The notes: generated by a model from the sequence alone, not told the origin. Positions 25,822 to 35,260 are shown, counted from the stretch's first letter. The stretch: 38,682 nucleotides of DNA from Dehalococcoidales bacterium (GCA_016930185.1 JAFGHK010000058.1:1-38682), one strand, 5' to 3'. Numbers and translations are program-made.

Positions 25822-26727
25822 CTAGACTATTTCCAGCATCCGCTCGACGGGCAGCAGGGCTTTTACGCGTATCGCCTCCGGTACTTTCACCTCCGGCGCC
25901 AGCGTTTCCAGCGACGCCAGGATTTTTTCCAGCGTGATTTTCTTCATATCGGGGCATATCGCCTTGTTTGAAGCCGGAATGAATTTCTTGCCGGGGTTTT
26001 CCTTGGTAAGCCGGTGCACGATTTCAATCTCCGTCCCGACGATTAGCTCTTTGACGTCCTCACGGGCGGCGTAGCGTACCATGCCGCTGGTGCTCAAGGC
26101 TTCATCGGCCAGGGCGATAACTTCCGGGCGGCATTCCGGGTGCACTACCACTTTAGCATTGGGGAACTCTTTCTTGCGGCGTTCAATGTCCTCCGGCAGT
26201 ATATTAACGTGGGTGGGGCAGTAGCCGGGCCACAGGTGCATCGACTTGCCCGTTTTTTTAATGATATAGTCGCCGAGGTACTGGTCCGGCACGAACAGTA
26301 TTTCCTTGTCCTTAATGGCATTGACTACCTTCACGCCGTTAGCGGAGGTGCAGCAGTAATCGGACTCTGATTTGACCTCTGCGGTAGAGTTGACATACGT
26401 GACGACGGTAACGCCGGGCAATTCTTTTTTCTTTTGTCGCAGTTGCTCCGCCGTAATCATGTCCGCCATGGGGCAGCCGGCGCCGGCGTCCGGCAGCAGC
26501 ACCTTCTTTTGCGGATTGAGAATCGAGGCTGTCTCCGCCATAAAGTGCACACCGCAAAAAACGATGACATCGGCTTTTGTTTTTGTAGCTTGTTGGGCTA
26601 ACTCCAGCGAGTCCCCTTTAAAGTCGGCGATGTCCTGCACCTCCCCCCTCTGGTAGTTATGGGAGAGGATTACGGCATTCCTGGCCTTTTTCAGTTCCTG
26701 GATTCTTTTTATGATATTGCTTACCAT
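25822..26727 (-). CDS. nadA: Quinolinate synthase NadA
   Basis: Condenses iminoaspartate with DHAP to quinolinate for NAD synthesis, using an oxygen-sensitive 4Fe-4S cluster. The 301 residues match the short thermophile/archaeal-like form. The three cluster cysteines are C85 (GAGCPMAD), C170 (GYCPTH) and C258 (ICPDMKK), close to the 83/170/256 spacing known from Pyrococcus. SHNYQ (22-26) and HPECRPEV (196-203) are further signatures. Aspartate oxidase and NadC genes are not in the window. Its FeS demand fits the sulfur theme of the operon. Confidence 0.95.
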   Translation of the reverse strand: MVSNIIKRIQELKKARNAVILSHNYQRGEVQDIADFKGDSLELAQQATKTKADVIVFCGVHFMAETASILNPQKKVLLPDAGAGCPMADMITAEQLRQKKKELPGVTVVTYVNSTAEVKSESDYCCTSANGVKVVNAIKDKEILFVPDQYLGDYIIKKTGKSMHLWPGYCPTHVNILPEDIERRKKEFPNAKVVVHPECRPEVIALADEALSTSGMVRYAAREDVKELIVGTEIEIVHRLTKENPGKKFIPASNKAICPDMKKITLEKILASLETLAPEVKVPEAIRVKALLPVERMLEIV

Positions 26728-26753
26728 ATTTTCATTTTACCCTAAAAAAAATA

Positions 26754-27512
26754 TTAATCACAGCGTATACGCTTGGCGCCGGTGTATATTTTCATGACGG
26801 CTTCTTTAAAGACGCGGACGGACATATCTGTATTCATCGTTGTACCGGCATCCCGCACGAAGCCAATCAGCGTCACGCCATGTTCCTTAGCCAGCTCCAC
26901 CCCTCGGTCGGTGACGGCGGCTTTGGTGGCCACAATCGGGATACCGGCGCGGCAGATTTTACCGACCATCTCTGAAGCCATTCGCCCGGTGGATGCGATT
27001 ACAGTTTCGTTCAGGGGGATGCCTTGCAGGAGTGCGGTGCCGATGACTTTATCCAGGGCGTGATGGCGCCCGATATCCTCGGCTATAGCGACGGACTCCT
27101 TGCCGTGGAGAAAAAGTCCCGCTGAATGCACGGCTTCGGTCTCGGTGAAAATCTCTGATTTCAAGACAGCGCTGACGCAGTTGAAAATATCTTCTTTAGT
27201 TACTTTAAGAGTAGTTTTTATTTTATCTTTGACGGGTTGCTTGACAATTTTTTCCTTCAGGGTAACATCGGCGGTATCGTTTTTGATATTTAAAGACTTA
27301 ATGTCTTCAGCTTTGTTTATGATGCCCTGCGAGAAAAGGTGGCCTGTCACAAATTCCTCTTCTTGCTTACCCAGGAGAGTAATTATTTTGTTATAGCGCC
27401 GCCCGTTGATATTAATGATGAGCGATGTCTCCTTGATAATACTTTCTGAAGCCGCAGCCACTTTATCATCTTTTACCCGGGTTATATCGGCTTTTTGAAA
27501 AATGTTATCCAC
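26754..27512 (-). CDS. fdhD: FdhD-like protein without the CxxC motif
   Basis: FdhD binds molybdenum cofactor and passes sulfur from a cysteine desulfurase to formate dehydrogenase. The 252 residues show the family ends: ETSLIININGRRY, EEFVTGHLFSQGII, DIGRHHALDKVIG (146-158), STGRMASEMVGKICRAGIPIVATKA. The usual SSCGxCG segment near the middle is absent. Only C112 lies nearby, and the stretch is about 20 residues shorter than in E. coli FdhD. Cofactor binding may be kept while sulfur transfer is changed or lost. Its start overlaps the end of mnmA by 8 bp. The selenocysteine genes nearby suggest a Sec formate dehydrogenase elsewhere in the genome. Confidence 0.85.
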   Translation of the reverse strand: MDNIFQKADITRVKDDKVAAASESIIKETSLIININGRRYNKIITLLGKQEEEFVTGHLFSQGIINKAEDIKSLNIKNDTADVTLKEKIVKQPVKDKIKTTLKVTKEDIFNCVSAVLKSEIFTETEAVHSAGLFLHGKESVAIAEDIGRHHALDKVIGTALLQGIPLNETVIASTGRMASEMVGKICRAGIPIVATKAAVTDRGVELAKEHGVTLIGFVRDAGTTMNTDMSVRVFKEAVMKIYTGAKRIRCD

Positions 27513-28587
27513 TTTTCTCCGTTATTATAATATCGCTGTGCCTTCCCTTCCTGATTATCGTGCCCCCACCCACGACGACGTCCCCTTCGTAAAACACCAC
27601 CGACTGCCCCGGCGTGACCGCCATCTGCGGCTCGGTAAACTTTACATAAACACTCTTCTCGTTGCGTGGGCTGACTTCCGCCTCGGCTTCAGGGTGCCGG
27701 TACCTGATGCTGGCTTTCACTTTCATCGGCTTTTCAGGCATCGTGCCGCCTATCCAGTTCAGGCTGTCGGCTATCAGTACGTCGCTATAAGTCTGCGCTT
27801 TAGTGCCGACGATGATGGCGTTTCTAGCCGGCTCGATATCTATGACATAGAGGGGCTTATCGGACGTAATGCCCAGCCCCTTGCGCTGGCCGACGGTATA
27901 GAATGCAATTCCTTCGTGCTGTCCCAGTACGTTGCCTTCGGTATCGATTATCGGGCCGGCCGGGGGCAGTGTTGCTTCGTGGTCTTTTAAAAAACTTATA
28001 TAATCGTCTCCTGGTATAAAGCAGATTTCCTGGCTTTCTGACCGGGTTACGGAAGGCAGATTGAGCTCGGTGGCGGTTCGCTTGACGGCCTCCTTGGTCA
28101 GGTTGCCGATGGGGAAAAGTGTGTCGGACAGTTGCTCCTGCTTGAGCCGGTGGAGGAAATAGGACTGGTCTTTCTGCCGGTCCTTACCTTTTTTCAGTAC
28201 GTGTCGCCCCGAATTTTTATCCTGCTCGTTGCGAACGTAATGCCCGGTGGCAAAAGCATCCGCCCCCAGCTCCCTGGCTTTTTCCCGCAGTACGCCGAAC
28301 TTGATATAGCGGTTGCAGAGTACGCAGGGATTGGGCGTGTTGCCCAGACTGTACTCCCGGCAGAAGTCGGCGATGATGACCCGCTCGAAGATATCCCGCA
28401 GGTCGATAACATGATGGGGGATTTCCAACTTAGCGGCTGCCTGGCGGGCGGACTCGATGGCGCTCTGATTGTTAACGTTATCGGTCAGCTCCATCGTTAC
28501 CCCGATAACGTCATGGCCTTCCTGCTTTAGCAGGGCGGCGGCCACAGAGGAATCGATGCCGCCGCTCATGGCAACGGCTATTTTCAT
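27505..28587 (-). CDS. mnmA: tRNA-specific 2-thiouridylase MnmA
   Basis: Adds sulfur to U34 of Lys, Glu and Gln tRNAs. The 360 residues match the family: PP-loop AMSGGIDSSVAA (6-17), the first catalytic Cys C88 in NPCVLCN and the second, C189, in SQEICFIPGD. The central tRNA-binding and C-terminal beta-barrel domains follow. The ATG overlaps the thi4 stop by one base. Grouping with other sulfur-accepting enzymes suggests shared control by sulfur supply. Confidence 0.95.
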   Translation of the reverse strand: MKIAVAMSGGIDSSVAAALLKQEGHDVIGVTMELTDNVNNQSAIESARQAAAKLEIPHHVIDLRDIFERVIIADFCREYSLGNTPNPCVLCNRYIKFGVLREKARELGADAFATGHYVRNEQDKNSGRHVLKKGKDRQKDQSYFLHRLKQEQLSDTLFPIGNLTKEAVKRTATELNLPSVTRSESQEICFIPGDDYISFLKDHEATLPPAGPIIDTEGNVLGQHEGIAFYTVGQRKGLGITSDKPLYVIDIEPARNAIIVGTKAQTYSDVLIADSLNWIGGTMPEKPMKVKASIRYRHPEAEAEVSPRNEKSVYVKFTEPQMAVTPGQSVVFYEGDVVVGGGTIIRKGRHSDIIITEKSG

Positions 28588-29363
28588 TACTTGATTTTCT
28601 CCAGGGCGACCTTAGCTGCCGCTTCCCCGGAAAGGAACATGGCGCCGAAGGTGGGACCCATGCGGGGCAGTCCGTACACGGCGCCCACCGCCATACCCGT
28701 AACGATTAAGCCCGGGTAGCACTCACCGGCATGTTCTACGATGAGGTCTTCCGACTTTTCAATCCACATGGCGCCTTCGCCCTCGGTCTTAATCAGGTTG
28801 CGCTTTTCCAGCTTGGCCACCACGGTGGCTTCATGTCCGGTGGCGTCGATAACCACCTTTGCCTCGATAGCCACGGGGTCGAGGGCGGCCACCTGGCGCG
28901 GCAGCGAAGCAATCGGCGACCAGTTGATAACGGCCCCGCATACCCTGCCCTCTTTGATTACCAGGTCCTCGAGCATGGTCATGTTGAAAATCTTGACCCC
29001 CGCCGCGCAGGCGGCGGCAATCAGGGCGGCGCAGGCGTGAGGAGCGTCGCAGACCACCAGACCATCGGCGACGGACTTATAGGGCACGCCCAACTCATCG
29101 AGCAGTTTTTCACCGGGGTGCCTTACCGTTACCTTGGGCATCAGATAGCCCCCGCTCCAGAAACCCCCTCCCAGGTAGTTGTTGCGCTCGATAAGTACCA
29201 CTTTTTTACCCGCCCGGGCGATATCGCGTCCGGCGACCAGCCCGCTAGGGCCTCCGCCGATAATTATGCAGTCGCTTTCTATGTATTCCATGAATTCTTT
29301 AGAGAATCCATCTACTATCGCTCGGGTGATTACTGCCTCTCCAACCGGACTGAATTTGACCAT
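28587..29363 (-). CDS. thi4: Thi4-type thiazole synthase without active-site Cys or His
   Basis: Makes the thiamine thiazole (ADP-thiazole) from NAD and glycine. The 258 residues show the NAD/FAD-binding GGGPSGLVAGRDIA (36-49), ERNNYLGGGFWSGG (59-72) and the C-terminal GAVYGLPRMGPTFGAM. Aligned by eye, the yeast sulfur-donor Cys205 position (QxCMDP) is Ala160 (QVAALDP); archaeal sulfide-using forms have His there. A catalytic, sulfide-dependent enzyme is the likely reading. GGAAGGAG precedes the ATG. No TPP riboswitch is seen in the 51 bases upstream. Confidence 0.88.
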   Translation of the reverse strand: MVKFSPVGEAVITRAIVDGFSKEFMEYIESDCIIIGGGPSGLVAGRDIARAGKKVVLIERNNYLGGGFWSGGYLMPKVTVRHPGEKLLDELGVPYKSVADGLVVCDAPHACAALIAAACAAGVKIFNMTMLEDLVIKEGRVCGAVINWSPIASLPRQVAALDPVAIEAKVVIDATGHEATVVAKLEKRNLIKTEGEGAMWIEKSEDLIVEHAGECYPGLIVTGMAVGAVYGLPRMGPTFGAMFLSGEAAAKVALEKIK

Positions 29364-29414
29364 TGAATAGACTCCTTCCAGGAATAAATTATTTATTGAC
29401 TATTCTATGTGGGC

Positions 29415-30131
29415 CTAAACCTCTTCGCCCTGTGTAAAATCTTTCTCCAGCTCTTCCATCTCTTTGTGCGCTTCGTCGACCGGGGTGGAAATACCGCTCA
29501 AGCCCTCCAGCTTTTTCAGTCGCTCCTCGAGCTGGTGATAATCTTTAAGTACCAGCCTTAGCGCCTCGGCCACGGGGTCGGGCAGCCTGCCGTGCTCCAG
29601 GTCCATGACCGGTTTCTCGCGCTTGGTGACCACCCTGCCTGGAATGCCCACTACCGTAACCCCCGGCGGCACGTCCTTAATGACTACCGAACTGGCGCCC
29701 ACTCTTACCCCGTCCCCTATATTAATAGACCCCAGTGCTATCGAACCGGCGCCCATTTCCACGCCGTTGCCCAGGGTAGGGTGGCGCTTCTTCTTTTCTG
29801 CCGTGGTGCCCCCCAGCACTACCCCCTGGTACAGTAAAACGTCGTCGCCTATTTCCGAGGTTTCGCCGATGACTACACCGGCGCCGTGGTCGATAAAAAA
29901 CCTCCGCCCGATTTTAGCACCGGGGTGTATTTCTATACTCGTAAAAAAACGGGCTATGTTGGAAAGAAAGCGCGCCGGCAGCTTAAGGTGGTGGTTCCAT
30001 AAAAAGTGATTGACCCGGTGCGCCCAGATTGCATGGAGGCCCGAATAGCAGAGTAATATTTCCAGCGTGCTCCTGGCGGCGGGGTCCTTGATACGCGCTG
30101 TCTTAATGTCCTCTCTTATTGCCTTGAACAA
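29415..30131 (-). CDS. cysE: Serine O-acetyltransferase CysE
   Basis: Acetylates serine for cysteine synthesis. The 238 residues hold an N-terminal helical part (RVNHFLW) and a left-handed beta-helix of hexapeptide turns with the conserved [16 protein letters not shown] (72-87), [14 protein letters not shown] and GVVLGGT segments. The start is TTG at 30131, with GAGG seven bases upstream; no ATG fits. It is the first gene of the cofactor/sulfur operon, 51 bases before thi4, and has its own promoter. A coiled-coil-like acidic tail follows the beta-helix. Confidence 0.93.
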   Translation of the reverse strand: MFKAIREDIKTARIKDPAARSTLEILLCYSGLHAIWAHRVNHFLWNHHLKLPARFLSNIARFFTSIEIHPGAKIGRRFFIDHGAGVVIGETSEIGDDVLLYQGVVLGGTTAEKKKRHPTLGNGVEMGAGSIALGSINIGDGVRVGASSVVIKDVPPGVTVVGIPGRVVTKREKPVMDLEHGRLPDPVAEALRLVLKDYHQLEERLKKLEGLSGISTPVDEAHKEMEELEKDFTQGEEV

Positions 30132-30166
30132 CTAATTACCTCTATTCTTGCCGGAAAGTGACTCGT

Positions 30167-30178
30167 ATTATAATTATA
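30167..30178 (-). promoter_or_regulatory. Promoter -10 region of the cysE operon
   Basis: Two adjoining TATAAT boxes on the minus strand (30167-30172 and 30173-30178) lie 35-46 bases before the TTG start. A TTTATT stretch 18 bases further up may serve as -35. No other promoter is evident before cysE. Confidence 0.5.
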
Positions 30179-30273
30179 CCCTATTTGAGCAATAAAGAAA
30201 TGTGGCATTCCGGGGGAAGTTGTTTAAACCGTAAAAGGGATGATTCTGGCAATCATTAGTGCCGCTGTTCACT

Positions 30274-30302
30274 TTGAAGTATGCCTGCTTATTGTGTAGA
30301 AT
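30274..30302 (+). promoter_or_regulatory. selA promoter, predicts a very short leader
   Basis: TTGAAG (30274-30279) and TAGAAT (30297-30302) are 17 bases apart. The selA ATG (30316) lies 13 bases after the -10 box, giving a leader of about seven bases. This also argues against the GTG further up (30259), which lies before the promoter. Confidence 0.6.
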
Positions 30303-30315
30303 AAGTCCGGTGAAC

Positions 30316-31674
30316 ATGGAATTAAGAAACCTGCCTGGCGTGGATAAGGTATTAACGCATCGGCGTATCGCTGGTATCACCGGGAAATATCCGCACGACC
30401 TGCTGGTGAGTGTTATCCGGGAGCAGCTGGAACAGGAGCGGATTTCTATAGCCGGAGGTAAGGTCGGTGGCTCTCTAGATGGTATAGTGAAAGCTGTGCT
30501 GGGCCGACTTGATTCCGTCCTTAAGCCGACTCTGCGCCGGGTAATCAATGCCTCCGGCGTCATTCTGCACACCAATCTGGGGCGTGCCCCGCTTAGTCGT
30601 GAGACCATATTAGCTATGGAAGAAGCCAGCCGCGGCTATGCCAATCTTGAAATCGACATGGAAAAAGGCAGCCGGGGGTCGCGCCAGGTTCATGTTGAAA
30701 GCCTTTTATGCCGTTTGACCGGCGCCGAAGCAGCCCTCGTCGTAAACAATAACGCGTCGGGAGTGCTTTTAGGACTGACGGCGCTGGCGCGGCGTAAGAA
30801 GGTAATTGTCTCCCGTGGGCAGGCGGTGGAAATCGGCGGCGGCTTCCGTATTCCGGACGTCATGCGGCAGAGCGGCGCCAGGCTTGTCGAGGTGGGGACG
30901 ACCAATTGCACCTATGCCCGTGACTTTGAGCAGGCTATCGACGAGCGGGTAGCGGCGCTGATGCGGGTCCATTCCAGCAATTTCCGCCTGCTCGGCTTCA
31001 CCAGCGAAGTATCTTTGGAGGAACTGATTGGAATAGCCGGAAAGAATAATTTGATGGTCCTGGACGACCTCGGCAGCGGCAGCCTGCTGGATACCAAAGC
31101 CTTCGGCCTGGCGCCGGAGCCGATGGTCCAGCAGAGCGTTAAGGCCGGTGCTTCGCTTACCTTCTTTTCCGGCGATAAGCTCCTCGGCGGACCCCAGGCG
31201 GGCGTGATTATCGGCAAGAAGGAATATGTAGATAAACTTAAGAAACACCCGCTGGCTCGGTCGGCGCGTATTGATAAAGTACGGCTGGCCGGACTGGCCG
31301 CAACCCTGCTACATTATCTTAGGGAAGAGGCGGTCTCTAAAGTCCCTGTCTGGCAGATGATAGCTGCCCCTCTCAAGGAAATAGAAAAGCGTGCCGGTTT
31401 ATGGTCTAAAGCCCTTGGGGGGGAGGCTAAGGTGGTTGATGGGGAGACCATGGTTGGCGGCGGTTCTTTGCCCGGCGGCAGCCTGCCCACCAAACTGGTG
31501 GCTATCGTTAGCGGTAGAAAAAAGGTGCAGGAAATCGGGCGTAAGCTGCGACTTAGAGAAAGGCCTGTTTTCGGGAGGATAGAAAAGGACCGGTTGCTCC
31601 TCGACCCGCGTACCGTGCTGCCGGAAGAAGACGAAATTATCGTACGTGCTCTTTCCGAAATATTCAAAAAATAG
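30316..31674 (+). CDS. selA: L-seryl-tRNA(Sec) selenium transferase SelA
   Basis: PLP enzyme converting Ser-tRNA(Sec) to Sec-tRNA(Sec) with selenophosphate. The 452 residues start MELRNLPGVDKVLTH, as is typical, which with the promoter position fixes the start. ILHTNLGRAPLS (83-94), TGAEAALVVNNNASGVLLGL (135-154) and the PLP lysine K288 in FFSGDKLLGGPQAG are all present. It is first in a plus-strand unit with AICAR transformylase and selB. The cognate tRNA-Sec lies at 37175-37268. A selD gene is not in the window. Confidence 0.96.
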   Translation: MELRNLPGVDKVLTHRRIAGITGKYPHDLLVSVIREQLEQERISIAGGKVGGSLDGIVKAVLGRLDSVLKPTLRRVINASGVILHTNLGRAPLSRETILAMEEASRGYANLEIDMEKGSRGSRQVHVESLLCRLTGAEAALVVNNNASGVLLGLTALARRKKVIVSRGQAVEIGGGFRIPDVMRQSGARLVEVGTTNCTYARDFEQAIDERVAALMRVHSSNFRLLGFTSEVSLEELIGIAGKNNLMVLDDLGSGSLLDTKAFGLAPEPMVQQSVKAGASLTFFSGDKLLGGPQAGVIIGKKEYVDKLKKHPLARSARIDKVRLAGLAATLLHYLREEAVSKVPVWQMIAAPLKEIEKRAGLWSKALGGEAKVVDGETMVGGGSLPGGSLPTKLVAIVSGRKKVQEIGRKLRLRERPVFGRIEKDRLLLDPRTVLPEEDEIIVRALSEIFKK

Positions 31675-31715
31675 GCGTATTTCCCATTAGAAAAAATATC
31701 ACAGGAGTTATTGTT

Positions 31716-32891
31716 ATGAGTGAGAAAGAAATCGCCCTCCGCTACGGTTTCAATCCCCACCAGAAACCCGCCCGGATTTACGTTGATAAAGGGACTTTGC
31801 CGTTCAGGGTGCTTAACGGCGCCCCGGGTTATATCAACATGCTGGACGCGCTTAACTCCTGGCAGCTTGTTAAAGAGCTTAAAGAAGCCCTCAATTTACC
31901 TGCCGCAGCATCTTTCAAGCATGTAAGCCCTGCCGGAACTGCCGTGGGCGTGCCTCTTTCCGATACCATGAAAAAAGCCTGTTTCGTCGATGACATGGAG
32001 ACGTCGCAGCTGATGGCCGCCTATGCCCGTGCGCGCGGGGCCGACCGCGTTTCGTCTTACGGCGACTTCGCGGCTTTGAGCGATACCGTGGATGTGGCCA
32101 CCGCCAGGCTAATCAATAGGGAAGTCTCCGACGGTGTTATCGCCCCCGGCTATGAAAAAGCGGCGCTGGATATTCTCAAGGCGAAGAAGGGCGGCAAGTA
32201 TTTGGTAATCGAAATCGACGCCGCTTACACACCGGGAGAATCGGAAATCCGCGAGGTCTTCGGAATTAAGTTCGAGCAGAAACGTAATAACGCTGCTGTC
32301 ACCACCGAAATGCTAAAAAACGTCGTCACGAAAAAGAACGAGTTTCCCGCTGACGCCGTACGCGACCTAATCGTGACCACAGCCGCTATTAAATACACGC
32401 AGTCCAACACCATTGGCCTCGGCGTGGACGGGCAGGCCATCGGCATCGGCGCCGGACAGCAGTCGCGCATTCACTGCACCCGTCTGGCTGCGGAAAAAGC
32501 AGACCGCTGGTTCCTGCGGCAGCATCCCACCGTCTTAAGTATCAAATTCAAACCGGGCGTGCCGCGCGCGGAAAAGAACAACGCCATCGATTTGTACCTG
32601 CAGGAGCGACAGAACCGCTTCGAAAAAGAAAACCTGGCAGCCGCCATGGAAAAAGTCCCACCGCCCCTTACCTACGAGCAGAAAAAGGAGTGGCTGGGAA
32701 AACTTAAGGGTGTTTCGCTGTCGTCCGACGGCATGATACCCTTCCGCGATACCATCGACCGCGCTTATGAGAGCGGGGTGGCTTATGTCTTGCAGCCCGG
32801 CGGCTCCATCCGCGACGAAGATGTAATCAAGGCCTGCGACGCTTACGGTATGGTCATGGCTTTCTCCGGCGTCAGGCTGTTCCACCATTAA
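31716..32891 (+). CDS. Standalone AICAR transformylase (PurH C-terminal domain)
   Basis: Formylates AICAR with 10-formyl-THF in purine synthesis. The 391 residues cover only the transformylase half of PurH. The catalytic Lys-His is in SFKHVSPAG (66-74), and [37 protein letters not shown] and the C-terminal [10 protein letters not shown] segment are typical. The N-terminal IMP cyclohydrolase domain is absent, so another gene must supply it. AGGAG precedes the ATG. It is placed between selA (41 bases) and selB (19 bases), an unexpected partner for Sec genes. Confidence 0.92.
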   Translation: MSEKEIALRYGFNPHQKPARIYVDKGTLPFRVLNGAPGYINMLDALNSWQLVKELKEALNLPAAASFKHVSPAGTAVGVPLSDTMKKACFVDDMETSQLMAAYARARGADRVSSYGDFAALSDTVDVATARLINREVSDGVIAPGYEKAALDILKAKKGGKYLVIEIDAAYTPGESEIREVFGIKFEQKRNNAAVTTEMLKNVVTKKNEFPADAVRDLIVTTAAIKYTQSNTIGLGVDGQAIGIGAGQQSRIHCTRLAAEKADRWFLRQHPTVLSIKFKPGVPRAEKNNAIDLYLQERQNRFEKENLAAAMEKVPPPLTYEQKKEWLGKLKGVSLSSDGMIPFRDTIDRAYESGVAYVLQPGGSIRDEDVIKACDAYGMVMAFSGVRLFHH

Positions 32892-32910
32892 AATTAATCG
32901 GGGTGAATCA

Positions 32911-34761
32911 ATGTTCGTACTGGGCACCGCCGGCCATATCGACCATGGTAAATCGGTGCTGGTTAAAGCGCTGACCGGCATCGACCCCGACCGCCTGCGT
33001 GAGGAAAAAGAGCGCGGCATGACCATCGACCTCGGTTTTGCTTGGCTCAAGCTCCCCAGCAATCGTGAGGTCGGTATCGTTGACGTCCCCGGCCACGAGC
33101 GTTTTGTCAAGAACATGCTGGCTGGAGTGGGCGGCATCGACCTGGCTTTGCTGATAATCGCCGCCAACGAGGGCATCATGCCCCAGACCAAAGAACACCT
33201 CGCCATCCTCGACCTTATCGGGGTGAGGCATGGTGTTGTCGCTATAACCAAAAAGGACCTGGTGGACGAGGAACTATTAACGCTGGTGCGTATGGAGGTG
33301 GAGGAGCTTATCGCCTCAACTACCATCGCCGGAGCGCCCGTCGTGGCGGTGTCCGCCCTGAACGGCGAAGGCCTTCCGGAGCTTCTAAGCGCCATCGATG
33401 CCCAGCTTGATAAAACCGAGCCGAGAAAAGACCTCGGTCGTCCCCGCCTTGCTATCGACAGGATTTTCACCATCGCCGGCGCCGGCACGGTCGTCACCGG
33501 CACGCTTATAGACGGCACGCTTACCGTGGGGCAGGAAGTGGAAATCGTCCCCTCCGGCCTGAAGTCGAGAATACGCGGACTCCAGACGCATAAATCCAAG
33601 GAAGAGGTCGCTACCCAGGGCAGTCGCGTGGCGGCGAATCTGGTGGGCGTAAATACCTCTCAACTCACCCGCGGCGATATAGTCACTGTCCCCGGATGGC
33701 TTAAACCGGCCAGGATGGTGACGGCTAATCTCAAGCTAATCGACTATCTTAAGCGCCCCCTGCGCCATAACACCCAGGTCAGCTTTCACACCTTGGCGGC
33801 GGAAACCATGGCTAAGGTGCGCCTGCTGGAGGGCGACGAGCTCAAGCCGGGCCAGTCGATGTGGGCGCAGTTGAAGCTGGAAAAACCGCTGGCGATTATC
33901 AACGGCGACCGCTTTATCATTCGCTCGCCTATGGAAACGCTTGGGGGAGGCGGCATCGTAGATGTGCGCGCTAAACGACTCCGCCGTAATCGACCCGATA
34001 TAATAAATAATCTCAAGGCGAGGGAGGGCGGCACCAGCGAGGAGTTAATCATGGCGCTGCTGGAAACCAGACAGCCGCTGGAAGCCTCCGCCGTGGCGGC
34101 GCAGGGTAATATCGCCAAAGATGAAGCTCAAGCTGCTATTGAATCCTTAATCGGGCAGGGGAGGATTATCGCCCTCGGTGAGGGTGAGCGCCGCCTGCTG
34201 CTAACGGCCGCTGGCTGGAAAAACCTTAAGGATAAGGTCTTATCGGCGCTTAAGGATTATCATAAAAAGTACCCCATGCGACCCGGCATGCCCCGGGCGG
34301 AATTCGCCACGCGCCTGAAGCTGGGCGGCAATATCGTCCTTGTGCTGGATAATCTCGTCAAGCAGGGGAGTATCGTGGAGGAGGCAGGTAATTTACGCCT
34401 CCCGTCCCATGCCGTCAGTCTCACTCCCGCCCAGCAGGGCAAAATTGATGCCTTTTTGAAGTCTCTGGCCGCCAGCCCCTTTGCCCCGCCCTCTGACCTT
34501 ATCCCGGAGCCGGACTTGCTCAACCTGCTGGTGGCGCAGGGTAAAGCGGTCAAGGTCAGCGATAATGTAGTTTTTTCCGCTAAGGCTTATAATGAAATGG
34601 TAAACAAGATTACCGCGCGAATTAAAACTAAAGGCAAGATAACCCTCGGCGAGGTGCGGGATATGTTCGGGACCAGCCGCAAGTACGTCCAGGCCCTGCT
34701 GGAGTATCTCGACCGCGAAAAAATAACCCGGCGCGTCGGCGACGACCGCGTGCTATACTGA
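32911..34761 (+). CDS. selB: Selenocysteine-specific elongation factor SelB
   Basis: Delivers Sec-tRNA(Sec) to UGA codons marked by a SECIS hairpin. The 616 residues match E. coli SelB. The EF-Tu-like part has GHIDHGKS (8-15), [12 protein letters not shown] (58-69) and TKKD (113-116), followed by beta-barrel domains with [10 protein letters not shown]. The C-terminal winged-helix repeats (about 380-616), including [24 protein letters not shown], would bind the SECIS. GGGGTGA precedes the ATG. It is third in the selA unit, with uspA 21 bases downstream. Confidence 0.96.
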   Translation: MFVLGTAGHIDHGKSVLVKALTGIDPDRLREEKERGMTIDLGFAWLKLPSNREVGIVDVPGHERFVKNMLAGVGGIDLALLIIAANEGIMPQTKEHLAILDLIGVRHGVVAITKKDLVDEELLTLVRMEVEELIASTTIAGAPVVAVSALNGEGLPELLSAIDAQLDKTEPRKDLGRPRLAIDRIFTIAGAGTVVTGTLIDGTLTVGQEVEIVPSGLKSRIRGLQTHKSKEEVATQGSRVAANLVGVNTSQLTRGDIVTVPGWLKPARMVTANLKLIDYLKRPLRHNTQVSFHTLAAETMAKVRLLEGDELKPGQSMWAQLKLEKPLAIINGDRFIIRSPMETLGGGGIVDVRAKRLRRNRPDIINNLKAREGGTSEELIMALLETRQPLEASAVAAQGNIAKDEAQAAIESLIGQGRIIALGEGERRLLLTAAGWKNLKDKVLSALKDYHKKYPMRPGMPRAEFATRLKLGGNIVLVLDNLVKQGSIVEEAGNLRLPSHAVSLTPAQQGKIDAFLKSLAASPFAPPSDLIPEPDLLNLLVAQGKAVKVSDNVVFSAKAYNEMVNKITARIKTKGKITLGEVRDMFGTSRKYVQALLEYLDREKITRRVGDDRVLY

Positions 34762-34782
34762 ATATCAGGAGAGGTAGCCGAT

Positions 34783-35250
34783 ATGTACACTAAAATTCTG
34801 GTGCTGCTGGACGGCTCGAAAATCAGCGAATGCGTGCTCCCTTACGTGGAGTGGTTTATGAAGGTGTCCAAACTTGACGAGGTGGTCTTTCTAAAGGTCG
34901 AAGAACCTCTGAAGATGCCGAGGGGCATGGAGACCGCTGTGATTCCGGAAAACCGCGAGCGTATTGAAAAGGACGCTAACAAACTGGCGATGGAATACCT
35001 GGATGGAATCGTCGCCAGGTTTAAAACCCGACGCAAAACTAAGGTACGCCCCATGGTGCTTAGGGGCAAGCCCGTTGAAGTAATTGCCGACTATGTGACC
35101 CGCGGGCAAATCGACCTGTTAATTATGGCTACTCACGCTTACTCCGGAGTGCAGAAGTTTTTCAGCGGCAGCACCGCCGACCATATTATCCACGCCATCA
35201 CCGCCCCCATCTTCCTCGTCACCCCCAAAGATAGACCCCCGGATAAGTAA
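34783..35250 (+). CDS. Universal stress protein (UspA family)
   Basis: A 155-residue Rossmann-like alpha/beta protein with the family start YTKILVLLDGSKISE and end APIFLVTP. The ATP-binding loop is partly kept: MATHAYSGVQKFFSGSTADHI (about 125-145) has the final GS but lacks the first Gly of GxxG. GGAGAGG precedes the ATG. It is probably the last gene of the sel unit. Its TAA stop forms the first bases of the 13-bp repeat that borders the AT-rich island. Confidence 0.9.
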   Translation: MYTKILVLLDGSKISECVLPYVEWFMKVSKLDEVVFLKVEEPLKMPRGMETAVIPENRERIEKDANKLAMEYLDGIVARFKTRRKTKVRPMVLRGKPVEVIADYVTRGQIDLLIMATHAYSGVQKFFSGSTADHIIHAITAPIFLVTPKDRPPDK

Positions 35251-35260
35251 TCTGGCGGGA
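35248..35260. repeat. Left copy of the tRNA-Sec 3'-end repeat (att-like)
   Basis: TAATCTGGCGGGA is repeated exactly at 37170-37182, where it covers the CCA end and last acceptor bases of tRNA-Sec. A CCGGA also precedes both copies (35239-35243 and 37163-37167) with a spacer of four or two bases. Confidence 0.7.

Noticed and set aside
29364-29414. TPP riboswitch before thi4
   Set aside because: The gap is only 51 bases, has no thi-box-like sequence, and thi4 is internal to an operon.
30259-30315. GTG-initiated N-terminal extension of SelA
   Set aside because: It would begin before the selA promoter at 30274-30302 and adds 19 residues not found in the family.
32535-33599. Long minus-strand frame of 354 codons
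   Set aside because: It is antisense to the transformylase and selB, whose products are clearly recognised. Its Ser/Arg/Pro-rich translation is typical of a shadow frame.
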